NCBI RefSeq assembly: GCF_001975785.1
Contig: NZ_MSFI01000011.1
Coordinates: 1-64,000 of the forward strand
DNA: 64,000 nt
Source of the DNA: Domibacillus epiphyticus
GTDB lineage: Bacteria > Bacillota > Bacilli > Bacillales > Domibacillaceae
Reading direction: 5' to 3'
Shown here piece after piece: positions 25,750-34,037 of this stretch (positions within the stretch are counted from its first letter, which is position 1; each line of letters starts with the position of its first letter). The translations under genes and the position numbers were made by a program. The notes beneath the pieces are model-generated. The model saw nothing but the letters and a program-made list of their open reading frames with translations. It was not told where the DNA came from and did not search any database.

Positions 25750-26712
25750 ATGCATGATTTTCACACGCATTTTATACCAGAAGAAGTTTCTCAATGGCTA
25801 GAAGAGCAGAAAGATGCCGTGAAAGCCGATTGGCGAAAAACGGATGCCAATAAAACATTTCTAACAGTGAATGGGAAATGGGGTTTTGAATTAAAGGACT
25901 CCTTTACAAATTATGAGCGTTATCAAGAGGATCAGAAACAAGCTGGTGTAACCTATCCAGTCATTTCGCCGGTTCCTCAACTATTTCTGTATGAACTGCC
26001 GACAGAAATCACTAGAGAGTTAGTCTCTGTATACAACCAGTCGCTTGCACAGCTTGTTCAGTCAGATAACAAATTGTCAGCATTTGCCACTGTGTCTCTT
26101 TCTAGCCCAGAACTGGCTGCTGAACAATTGAGAAGCGCAATGAACAATGGACTTATTGGCGCTATTATCGGCCCCAATGCAAATGGACGAATGCTGACAG
26201 ATCCTTATTTCACTCCGTTTTTTGAAGAAGCCGACCGGCTTGGTTCTATTCTTTTTATCCATCCGCTTCTCTGTGAAGACCCTCGCCTGAAAAAAAGAAA
26301 AATGCCGAACCTGATCGGTGTACCATGGGAAACTACTGTATGCGCCGCTGATATATTGCTTTCTGGAATGCTGGATAAATACTTGAACATCAAATTTTTA
26401 TTGGCTCATGGAGGCGGCTTTTTACCATATCAAATCGGCCGTTTAAATAAAGGTTTTTCACAATGGCCAGAAGTATCTAGTGTATTGCAAGCTTCTCCCG
26501 AGGAATACTTAAAGCGTTTTTGGTACGATTCTGTCCTTTGGCACCCGCAGGCACTTGATTTTCTTATCAAAACAGTGGGTGAGAATCAGGTGGTGCCCGG
26601 ATCTGATTTCCCATTTGATCTATGCGTTTGGCCTCCTGAAAAAAAAGCAAATAAGGGTTCCAGCTATCTTATAGGGCACGATCAGGAACGGAAAAATATT
26701 GAAATAAAGTGA
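25750..26712 (+). CDS. praH: ACMSD-like amidohydrolase, probable 5-carboxy-2-hydroxymuconate-6-semialdehyde decarboxylase
   Basis: A 320-residue zinc-dependent decarboxylase of the amidohydrolase_2 family. The metal ligands of ACMSD are all present: His 5 and His 7 (DFHTHF), His 171 (LFIHP), His 220 (LAHGGG) and Asp 286 (GSDFPF). It would decarboxylate the ring-cleavage product of protocatechuate to 2-hydroxymuconate-6-semialdehyde, the substrate of PraB. This step is needed only if the dioxygenase uses a carboxylated catechol, which supports the protocatechuate assignment. It lies 35 bases after iclR-2 with an AAAGGGAGAG site. Confidence 0.82.
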   Translation: MHDFHTHFIPEEVSQWLEEQKDAVKADWRKTDANKTFLTVNGKWGFELKDSFTNYERYQEDQKQAGVTYPVISPVPQLFLYELPTEITRELVSVYNQSLAQLVQSDNKLSAFATVSLSSPELAAEQLRSAMNNGLIGAIIGPNANGRMLTDPYFTPFFEEADRLGSILFIHPLLCEDPRLKKRKMPNLIGVPWETTVCAADILLSGMLDKYLNIKFLLAHGGGFLPYQIGRLNKGFSQWPEVSSVLQASPEEYLKRFWYDSVLWHPQALDFLIKTVGENQVVPGSDFPFDLCVWPPEKKANKGSSYLIGHDQERKNIEIK

Positions 26713-26723
26713 TAAGAAAAATA

Positions 26724-26787
26724 TTGTTCTTTTGTTGCATATAAAAGAACAATGTGGTTGTATATTAAACACTTGGTACTTTAAAAT
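26724..26787 (+). promoter_or_regulatory. Site D of the 34-bp operator with the Rieske operon promoter
   Basis: The motif at 26731-26764 begins TTTGTTGCATATAAAAGAAC and ends GGTTGTATA. TTGTAT (26758-26763) is followed after 17-18 bp by TTAAAA/TAAAAT (26781-26787). The left half also lies in a perfect 10-bp inverted repeat, TTGTTCTTTT (26724-26733) and AAAAGAACAA (26743-26752), which could be a second recognition element. Confidence 0.7.
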
Positions 26788-26859
26788 AGAAATTACAAAA
26801 ACAAAAGATGAGGGGGAGAATAAGATTTAATATCTGATTATTGTAAATCTTCTTTAAAT

Positions 26860-26873
26860 TGAAAGCGTGTACA
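26860..26873 (+). promoter_or_regulatory. Probable cre site in the Rieske operon leader
   Basis: TGAAAGCGTGTACA matches the CcpA cre consensus except for one position. It lies about 65 bases downstream of the predicted transcription start and 41 bases before the first gene. Confidence 0.5.
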
Positions 26874-26914
26874 GCTAGAGCCGTTAAAAATTTTGTCTTA
26901 AAGGAGTGCTGAAA

Positions 26915-28171
26915 ATGTTAAGTAAAGAACAAAATGAAGCTTTGACACAAGTTGATTCCGGGAAGCCGATGGGCGAACTTTTAAGAAGATATTGGCACCC
27001 GATCGCCGCAAGTACAGAAGTTGAAAAAAAAGGAACAATTAAAAAATTAAAGATCCTTGGTGAGGACCTTGTCTTATACCGCGATAAATCTAATAACCTT
27101 GGTTTAGTAGCCGATCGTTGTGCCCACCGCGGAGTATCTCTTGAATACGCGATACCGGAAGAATGCGGGCTGCGCTGCCAATATCATGGATGGCTGTATG
27201 ATAAAACTGGTCAATGCATAGACCAGCCAAATGAACCAGAAGACAGCACATTTAAAAACAGAATTAAAATTTCGGGCTATGAAGTAAAAGAATTAGGCGG
27301 TTTAGTTTTTGCCTATATGGGGCCGTCTCCAGCTCCAGAATTGCCAAAATGGGATTTATTTGTGCAGGAAAATGTCGTTCGTACGATCGGATACGCTGTT
27401 ATTCCATGCAACTGGGTTCAAATAATGGAAAATTCACTCGATCCTACTCATTTAGAATGGCTGCATGGACACTATTTTGAACATATCTTTGAACAGCAGG
27501 GAAGACCTCAGGATGAATGGCCGATTACAAAGCATCATCTCAAAATCGGGTTTGATGAATTTGAATACGGAATTATAAAACGCCGGGTTTTAGAAGGACA
27601 AACAGAAGAAAATGAAGATTGGGCAGTTGGCCATCCGATTGTATTTCCGAACTATTTGAGAGTCGGGGACAGCGGAGCACATTCCTTCCAGATTCGGGTT
27701 CCGATCGATGAAACACACACATTGCATTTCTGGTATACATGCTTTGTTCCAGCCGAAGGAGTAAAAGTACCAGAAAACTATCCAATTACGTTCTATGAGT
27801 GTCCAATTTATGATGAAAACGGAAAGTTTGTCACTGATTATATTGATGGGCAGGATATGATGGCCTGGATAACGCAAGGTCCAATTGCAGATCGGTCCAT
27901 CGAACGGCTCGGCACGTCTGATAGAGGCATTATTATGTACCGGCAAATGCTGAAGAGAGAACTGAAAAAGATAGAAAATGGTGAAGATCCAAAGTGTACA
28001 ATTCGAGATCCTCAACAAAACGAGTATATTGAATTGCCACAGGAGGAAGACAAATTCAGTGAAGGTGGATTGTTATCTGGTGTAGCCATTCACTGGAATA
28101 CACGCTATGCGCCTAATCTGTCGGAAATTATTGAAATTTGTAAAGGCGGAGTCATCTCTTCAAATGTGTGA
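26915..28171 (+). CDS. Rieske non-haem iron oxygenase, phthalate-dioxygenase type (copy 1)
   Basis: The 418-residue oxygenase has an N-terminal Rieske [2Fe-2S] domain (Cys 69, His 71, Cys 88, His 91, in RCAHRG and CQYHGW) and a C-terminal catalytic domain with the Fe(II) His pair in ENSLDPTHLEWLHGHYF. The opening PMGELLRRYWHP and QPNEPE segments follow the phthalate 4,5-dioxygenase/LigX group. It would dihydroxylate or demethylate an aromatic acid with electrons from the ferredoxin encoded in the same operon. Phthalate is inferred from the neighbouring dehydrogenase and decarboxylase. The start is the ATG at 26915 after AAGGAG. Confidence 0.85.
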   Translation: MLSKEQNEALTQVDSGKPMGELLRRYWHPIAASTEVEKKGTIKKLKILGEDLVLYRDKSNNLGLVADRCAHRGVSLEYAIPEECGLRCQYHGWLYDKTGQCIDQPNEPEDSTFKNRIKISGYEVKELGGLVFAYMGPSPAPELPKWDLFVQENVVRTIGYAVIPCNWVQIMENSLDPTHLEWLHGHYFEHIFEQQGRPQDEWPITKHHLKIGFDEFEYGIIKRRVLEGQTEENEDWAVGHPIVFPNYLRVGDSGAHSFQIRVPIDETHTLHFWYTCFVPAEGVKVPENYPITFYECPIYDENGKFVTDYIDGQDMMAWITQGPIADRSIERLGTSDRGIIMYRQMLKRELKKIENGEDPKCTIRDPQQNEYIELPQEEDKFSEGGLLSGVAIHWNTRYAPNLSEIIEICKGGVISSNV

Positions 28172-28178
28172 GACATTA

Positions 28179-28212
28179 AAGGAGTCTCTCTTTGACGCGA
28201 GAGAGACTCCTT
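28179..28212. repeat. 13-bp perfect hairpin within the operon
   Basis: AAGGAGTCTCTCT (28179-28191) and AGAGAGACTCCTT (28200-28212) are exactly complementary with an 8-base loop. No T run follows. It lies between the oxygenase gene and the small Cys-rich gene, so it may stabilise the upstream mRNA or lower downstream expression. Confidence 0.75.
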
Positions 28213-28238
28213 GTCCCCTTAATCAGGAGGTTATGAAA

Positions 28239-28439
28239 ATGGCAGAAAACAAAGTTGACGAAATAAAGCTAAAATACTGCCCGAATTGCGGTGAGTCCCT
28301 GTTAAAACCAAATAGTCTTTTAAATGAATATTGGATCTCTCAGGACACTGCTTATTTTTGCTGGTGCGGAGAATGCTCGTGGAGAGGTGAAATTATCGAA
28401 ATCATACGAGTAACGGCTCCAGAACTAGCAACATCATAA
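28239..28439 (+). CDS. Small zinc-ribbon-like protein of unknown function
   Basis: I do not recognise this 66-residue protein. It has CPNCGES (CxxC) near residue 14 and a second cluster CWCGEC (CxCxxC) near residue 44, which together could bind Zn2+ or an Fe-S cluster. AGGAGG lies 8 bases before the ATG at 28239; an ATG at 28233 is too close to it. It is the second gene of the oxygenase operon, after a strong intergenic hairpin. A role as an accessory or subunit of the Rieske oxygenase is possible, but nothing in the sequence proves it. Confidence 0.7.
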   Translation: MAENKVDEIKLKYCPNCGESLLKPNSLLNEYWISQDTAYFCWCGECSWRGEIIEIIRVTAPELATS

Positions 28440-28455
28440 AAAAGGTGTGAAAAAA

Positions 28456-29211
28456 ATGAAAGATAACATATTAGCAGAGCTTAGGGAAAAGGTGGCTCTA
28501 TCATGCAGGATTTTGGCGATGGAAGGGTTAGTGGATGAAACATTGGGACATGTCAGTGCCCGTATTCCAGGAACGGATGAAATGTTTATCCGCTGCAGGG
28601 GTGAGTCGGAAAAAGGGGTAAGGTACACAAAGACGGAGTCAATTAGACGTGTAGATTTCGATGGTGAAGGAGAAGATTTACAGGGTGTATACCATGTCCC
28701 AAAAGAACTTTCCATTCACGGAGAAATAATGAAATCACGTCCTGACGTAGGCTGCGTGATTCATGCCCATCCGCCAGCAACGCTCATTTGCGGAATCACG
28801 GAACTCGAATTTCGACCGATCTTTGGCGCGTTTAATATACCCGCAATGCGCATGGCACTGGAAGGCATCCCAATTTTTCCTAGATCGTACTTGGTGACAA
28901 GACCCGAACTGGCAGCTCCTATGATCGAAACAATGGGGAACAAAGACATTTGTTTAATGAAAGGGCACGGCATTACTGCTGTGGGTGCGACGGTTGAGGA
29001 AGCAACGATCAATGCGCTCAATTTTAACACCCTTGCAAAAGTCACATTGGAGGTTGGCAAAACAGGAAGAGAAGCACCTTCCATTTCCGAAGAGGATATT
29101 GCCGAGCTGCCTGATTTGGGAACAAAATTTAACGCGAAATGGGTCTGGCAATACTATGTGAAAAAATTGCAGGAGCAAGAAAAGCAATTACAGGAAGGAG
29201 CCGTTTTATGA
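28456..29211 (+). CDS. Class II aldolase/adducin-family protein, probable dihydroxyphthalate decarboxylase
   Basis: A 251-residue enzyme with the class II aldolase fold and metal ligands (SIHGEIM, VIHAHPPA, KGHGITAVG). Family members include 3,4-dihydroxyphthalate decarboxylase (PhtC) of Gram-positive phthalate degraders, and the ACRILAxEGLVDxxxGHVSxR opening resembles that group. Decarboxylation of dihydroxyphthalate would give protocatechuate, the input of the neighbouring pra operon. A fuculose-phosphate aldolase role is unlikely in this context. The start at 28456 follows AAAGGTG. It overlaps the next gene by 4 bases. Confidence 0.75.
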   Translation: MKDNILAELREKVALSCRILAMEGLVDETLGHVSARIPGTDEMFIRCRGESEKGVRYTKTESIRRVDFDGEGEDLQGVYHVPKELSIHGEIMKSRPDVGCVIHAHPPATLICGITELEFRPIFGAFNIPAMRMALEGIPIFPRSYLVTRPELAAPMIETMGNKDICLMKGHGITAVGATVEEATINALNFNTLAKVTLEVGKTGREAPSISEEDIAELPDLGTKFNAKWVWQYYVKKLQEQEKQLQEGAVL

Positions 29212-30422
29212 CTTCAACAAGTCAACATTTAAACATAGGCATTGTTGGATTAGGAATTGCGGGCGCATCCATGATACCGGCGATATTAGATCATCCCCAT
29301 GTCCATTTAGCTGCGGCTGCCACAAGAAATCAGGAACGTCTCGATAAATTTGCGAAAGATTATAACGCGAAAACATACTATTCAATTGACGAATTATGTA
29401 TGGATCCAGAAATAGATGCTGTCTATATTGCCACACCAACAGAGCTGCACACGGAACATGTGCGGATTGCAGCTGAGGCAAAAAAGCATATTATTGTCGA
29501 AAAACCACTTGCCGTATCAATTGAAGAAGCGACAAATATGATTGAACTGGCAGAAAAGAACGGTGTATATCTTATTGTTGGTCACTCCCACAGTTTTGAA
29601 CCGCCTATTCAAAAAATGAAGGAAATTATTGATAGCGGGCGCCTTGGAAAAGTATTAATGATTCACAATTGGTACTACAATGACTGGATATACCGTCCGC
29701 GAACACCTGAAGAGCTAAAAACGGAGCTCGGGGGAGGTGTGACGTACCGTCAAGGATCGCATCAATTTGACATTATCCGCCTTTTGGGCGGCGGTGAAGT
29801 AAGAAGCATCCGGGCAGTGACAAATATTTCAGATCCCGAAAGGCCGGCAGAAGGCAATCATACCGTCTTTTTAGAATTTGAAAATGGCATCCCTGCAACC
29901 GCTGTATACAATGGCTATGACCATTTCCATACGACGGAATTAACGTATAACATCGGTGAGGGTGGACCGCTTTCCAACTCAGGAACCTATGCGCAAGCCC
30001 GAAGAACAATTAAAGAAACAAATTCTCCGGAGGACGAAGTTGCCTTAAAAGTAGCTGCAGGTTATGGAGGAAGCCGCTCAAAAAATTATCAAGAAGCAGA
30101 AAAACACCATCCATTTTTCGGCTTAACGATTGTGAGCTGTGAAAAGGGCGATATTAGGCAAAGTCCAGAAGGATTACTCGTATATGGTGAAGAAGATAAA
30201 TATACGGTTACGATTCCGATGGAGGAAACCGGTAGACTGAATGTCATCAATGAGTTATACGAAGCTGTTGCACATGGGGAAAAACCAATCCACGACGGCC
30301 GGTGGGCAAGAGCGAACTTAGAAGTATGTGTAAAAGCGCTCCAGTCATCAAAAGAAAGAAAAGAATTGCACCTGCAATTTCAAGTTCCGGTGAAGGAGAC
30401 AGTGGAAAATATACGTAAGTAA
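29208..30422 (+). CDS. Gfo/Idh/MocA oxidoreductase, Pht4-like dihydrodiol dehydrogenase
   Basis: A 404-residue protein with an N-terminal Rossmann domain (GIVGLGIAGASMIPAI), the EKPLA motif of the family (about residue 98) and a C-terminal substrate domain (ELGGGVTYRQGSHQFDIIRLLGGG). The phthalate 4,5-dihydrodiol dehydrogenase Pht4 of Pseudomonas is a member of this family and has a similar NWYYNDWIYRPR-type region. It would oxidise the cis-dihydrodiol formed by the Rieske oxygenase with NAD(P)+. The ATG overlaps the preceding stop (ATGA), indicating translational coupling. Confidence 0.8.
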   Translation: MTSTSQHLNIGIVGLGIAGASMIPAILDHPHVHLAAAATRNQERLDKFAKDYNAKTYYSIDELCMDPEIDAVYIATPTELHTEHVRIAAEAKKHIIVEKPLAVSIEEATNMIELAEKNGVYLIVGHSHSFEPPIQKMKEIIDSGRLGKVLMIHNWYYNDWIYRPRTPEELKTELGGGVTYRQGSHQFDIIRLLGGGEVRSIRAVTNISDPERPAEGNHTVFLEFENGIPATAVYNGYDHFHTTELTYNIGEGGPLSNSGTYAQARRTIKETNSPEDEVALKVAAGYGGSRSKNYQEAEKHHPFFGLTIVSCEKGDIRQSPEGLLVYGEEDKYTVTIPMEETGRLNVINELYEAVAHGEKPIHDGRWARANLEVCVKALQSSKERKELHLQFQVPVKETVENIRK

Positions 30423-30442
30423 TTTGAACAGGAGGGAAAGAA

Positions 30443-31748
<1,306 letters not shown>

Positions 31749-31761
31749 GCAGCGCAGCACG

Positions 31762-31794
31762 TTCAAGTGCAGCATATTTTTTGCTGCACTTGAA
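31762..31794. terminator. 13-bp perfect hairpin at the end of the oxygenase operon
   Basis: TTCAAGTGCAGCA (31762-31774) and TGCTGCACTTGAA (31782-31794) are perfectly complementary with a 7-base T-rich loop. The T run after the stem is missing, so it may act as an mRNA 3' stabiliser as much as a terminator. Confidence 0.6.
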
Positions 31795-31882
31795 AATAAA
31801 GGATGACACGAGATCGATGAAAATAAACGTTTACCAAAGTTTGGTTTTATCGTTTTTTCATACTGTCAAGTTGTGCTTCGGA

Positions 31883-31978
31883 CCTTTTAAAGATGTAACG
31901 AAAGAAACGATCGCAAATACAGCCCATGCACCCATGCATCCAGGCGCAGATAAATTCTATAAAGAAAAAGGGTTTTAA
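31883..31978 (+). pseudogene. C-terminal remnant of a TAXI-family solute-binding protein
   Basis: The frame ending at 31978 encodes PFKDVTKETIANTAHAPM followed by HPGADKFYKEKGF. This is plainly homologous to the C-terminus of the TAXI binding protein at 14646-15659 (FKDITKETITDLTGAPLHPGAEKFYKEVG). Only about 31 codons remain, preceded by unrelated sequence and without its own start. It marks a deleted TRAP binding-protein gene that once followed the oxygenase operon, or a recombination scar between duplicated transport genes. A terminator follows directly. Confidence 0.75.
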
Positions 31979-31982
31979 AATG

Positions 31983-32022
31983 AGACAGCTATGAAGATCG
32001 TTTATTTCGGCTGTCTTTTTTT
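31983..32022 (+). terminator. Terminator after the TAXI remnant
   Basis: AGACAGC (31983-31989) and GCTGTCT (32010-32016) form a stem followed by seven T. It probably belonged to the lost transporter gene and now closes the oxygenase operon. Confidence 0.7.
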
Positions 32023-32073
32023 CATTTTATTCGTATATATATAGAATAATCAGATTAAGAGGAGTGGTGATCC

Positions 32074-32718
32074 ATGAACGATACGGAAGAAAAAATATTC
32101 TTTGAAAAACGAGGATTTGGGAAGAATATCGGTTTTGGAGAGCGTCCTGCTATTCTCGTTGTTGATTTCATTAATGCCTTCACAAATTATCAAAATCCTG
32201 AAATGGTTTTATCCTCAAATCTTGAAAAACAAATCTATGAGACGAATCGATTATTGGATGCGTCAAGACCTCTGGGCATTCCGGTCATATATACAACCAT
32301 TAGTTATGATGATGACCTCCTTGATGCCGGAATATGGGTATTAAAGCAAAGTGGTCTGGAAACCCTGCGTGCTGAAACAGAAGCGGTCAAAATAGATTGT
32401 AGTCTTCATTCACAAGATAATGATTCTGTCATGACAAAAAAATATGCCTCTTCATTTTTCGGGACCGATTTATCCTCACGTCTTACATCCCAGCAAATCG
32501 ATACACTCATTATAACAGGCTGCACAACAAGTGGGTGTGTTCGCGCAAGTGCAGTGGATGCCGTTTCTTATGGTTTTAGACCTATTATTGTAGAAGAAGC
32601 CGTAGGGGACCGTTCAGTAGCTGCCCATAACCAAAGCTTATTTGATATACAGGCAAAGTATGGAGATGTTGTATCTGTTGAAACCGTTTTGTCCTATTTT
32701 GAAAGAATAAAAAGTTAA
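32074..32718 (+). CDS. Isochorismatase-family (cysteine) hydrolase
   Basis: The 214-residue hydrolase has the Asp-Lys-Cys triad of the isochorismatase family: Asp in LVVDFINAF, Lys in TKKYASSFFGTDL and Cys in ITGCTTSGCVRAS. The closest pattern is N-carbamoylsarcosine amidase/maleamate amidohydrolase, enzymes that release ammonia or carbamate from amides. In this island it could deamidate an aromatic-derived amide, but the substrate is unknown. The ribosome binding site is AGAGGAGTGG before the ATG. Confidence 0.8.
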   Translation: MNDTEEKIFFEKRGFGKNIGFGERPAILVVDFINAFTNYQNPEMVLSSNLEKQIYETNRLLDASRPLGIPVIYTTISYDDDLLDAGIWVLKQSGLETLRAETEAVKIDCSLHSQDNDSVMTKKYASSFFGTDLSSRLTSQQIDTLIITGCTTSGCVRASAVDAVSYGFRPIIVEEAVGDRSVAAHNQSLFDIQAKYGDVVSVETVLSYFERIKS

Positions 32719-32753
32719 TCTATAAATTCTATAATGTAATGGGGGAAGGAAAA

Positions 32754-33473
32754 ATGGGGGAACAAAAGGAAAATGCGATTCATGAATTAGTGAAAGCCAA
32801 TAAAATTCTGTACAATGAAAACGTGTTATTTGAAGCTTTTGGACATATTAGTGTAAGGAATCCGGAAAATCCGAATGAATTTCTGTTATCAAGATCGTTG
32901 GCGCCAATGTCTGTTGAATATGAAGATGTATTTACTTATGATTTGGAAGGCAATTGTTTAACGGACTCAGACAAAAAATCATATGCTGAGAGAGTGATCC
33001 ATTCAGAAATTTATAAGCAAAACCCGGAAGTTCATTCAATTTGCCACAACCATGCACAAGCATTAATGCCCTTTACTGTCGTTGATATTCCTTATAAACC
33101 TTTATCTCATTATGGTGCCATGTTTTACGAAGGTGTGCCTGTTTACGATGATTATGACGTTTCAGATGGGATGCTAATACGGAATAAGCAGGAAGGGGAA
33201 AGAGTTGCGAGATGTTTGGGAAATAAGAGGGCCTTACTATTAAGAGGACATGGAGTCATCGTGACAGGAGAGTCGTTGCGAAAGTGTGTCATGAACTCTA
33301 TCTTCATGGTGATTGACGCGGAAAATCAATATAACTCGCTAAAGATAGGAAAACCGAAGTATTTAAGCTATGAAGAAGCCAGAGCTTGTGATCAGAAAAC
33401 TTGGAACATGGATATTTCTCAAGAGAGAGCATGGAATTTTTGGTGTTCTAAAATCGAGATAAATAATCATTAA
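32754..33473 (+). CDS. Class II aldolase/adducin-family protein (copy 2)
   Basis: A 239-residue class II aldolase-fold protein with metal-site segments VIHSEIYKQ, ICHNHAQA and LLRGHGVIV. It is related to the decarboxylase at 28456 but diverged, with an N-terminal AFGHISVRNP match and a different C-terminus. It may act as a decarboxylase or aldolase on an aromatic acid or its breakdown product. I prefer the ATG at 32754, with GGGGGAAGG upstream; a start at 32739 would lie in that site. It probably forms an operon with the hydrolase and ends at a strong terminator. Confidence 0.75.
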   Translation: MGEQKENAIHELVKANKILYNENVLFEAFGHISVRNPENPNEFLLSRSLAPMSVEYEDVFTYDLEGNCLTDSDKKSYAERVIHSEIYKQNPEVHSICHNHAQALMPFTVVDIPYKPLSHYGAMFYEGVPVYDDYDVSDGMLIRNKQEGERVARCLGNKRALLLRGHGVIVTGESLRKCVMNSIFMVIDAENQYNSLKIGKPKYLSYEEARACDQKTWNMDISQERAWNFWCSKIEINNH

Positions 33474-33477
33474 GATA

Positions 33478-33520
33478 AAAAGAGATGGATCACCTATTTT
33501 TATGATCCATCTCTTTTTTT
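33478..33520 (+). terminator. Strong terminator after the class II aldolase copy 2
   Basis: AGAGATGGATCA (33481-33492) pairs perfectly with TGATCCATCTCT (33503-33514), followed by a T run. Confidence 0.85.
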
Positions 33521-33600
33521 GATAAAAAAGGCTAAAAACCGTATGAAACATGTCTGCAAGCAATATATATGAATAGGTGAAAAAGGAGGAGGTTCAATGG

Positions 33601-33942
33601 TTGATACTGAATAGGGTGCTAGAATTCATCAATGATCCGTTTTTTTTATTTGTTACGACAGGCTGGATACTCGAAGGTGCATTCTTTGTATTTATATTTT
33701 ATACGCTGCTTTGGGTAGTAAAAAAAGCAAAGTACGCTATAAAACTTCAGACAGCAGGAACAACCATGCAGCTCATGTCTTTATATTGGATCTTTTTTGT
33801 TCCTTATTCATATGAATTAAACGCAATTTGTATTTTATTGTTCTTTATCGGATCCTTAATAATGGCTATTGCTTTAACAGAAGAGCTTATTACTGAAAGT
33901 ATAAGAGCCCGTTTTCCACAATCTGAAAAAGCGGCAGGATGA
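33601..33942 (+). CDS. Hypothetical membrane protein
   Basis: This is a protein of about 113 residues with three to four transmembrane helices and a short charged C-terminus. I do not recognise the family. The frame can be extended to a GTG at 33577, but AAGGAGGAGG (about 33582-33592) then falls inside the gene. The TTG at 33601, 9 bases after that site, is the likely start. It stands between two catabolic genes and is followed closely by the deacetylase-like gene. No function is assigned. Confidence 0.6.
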   Translation: MILNRVLEFINDPFFLFVTTGWILEGAFFVFIFYTLLWVVKKAKYAIKLQTAGTTMQLMSLYWIFFVPYSYELNAICILLFFIGSLIMAIALTEELITESIRARFPQSEKAAG

Positions 33943-34037
33943 TTTATTTCATTTTTTTCTTTTCTATCAATTAAAAAGCATACAAAAAGAATCAGCAACA
34001 TAAAATAAGATAAATAGCTGGAAAAGGGGAGTTTAAG

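Noticed and set aside
29139-29207. N-terminal extension of the Gfo/Idh/MocA gene
   Set aside because: It lies within the decarboxylase gene; the ATG at 29208 overlaps that stop as ATGA and directly precedes the Rossmann fold.
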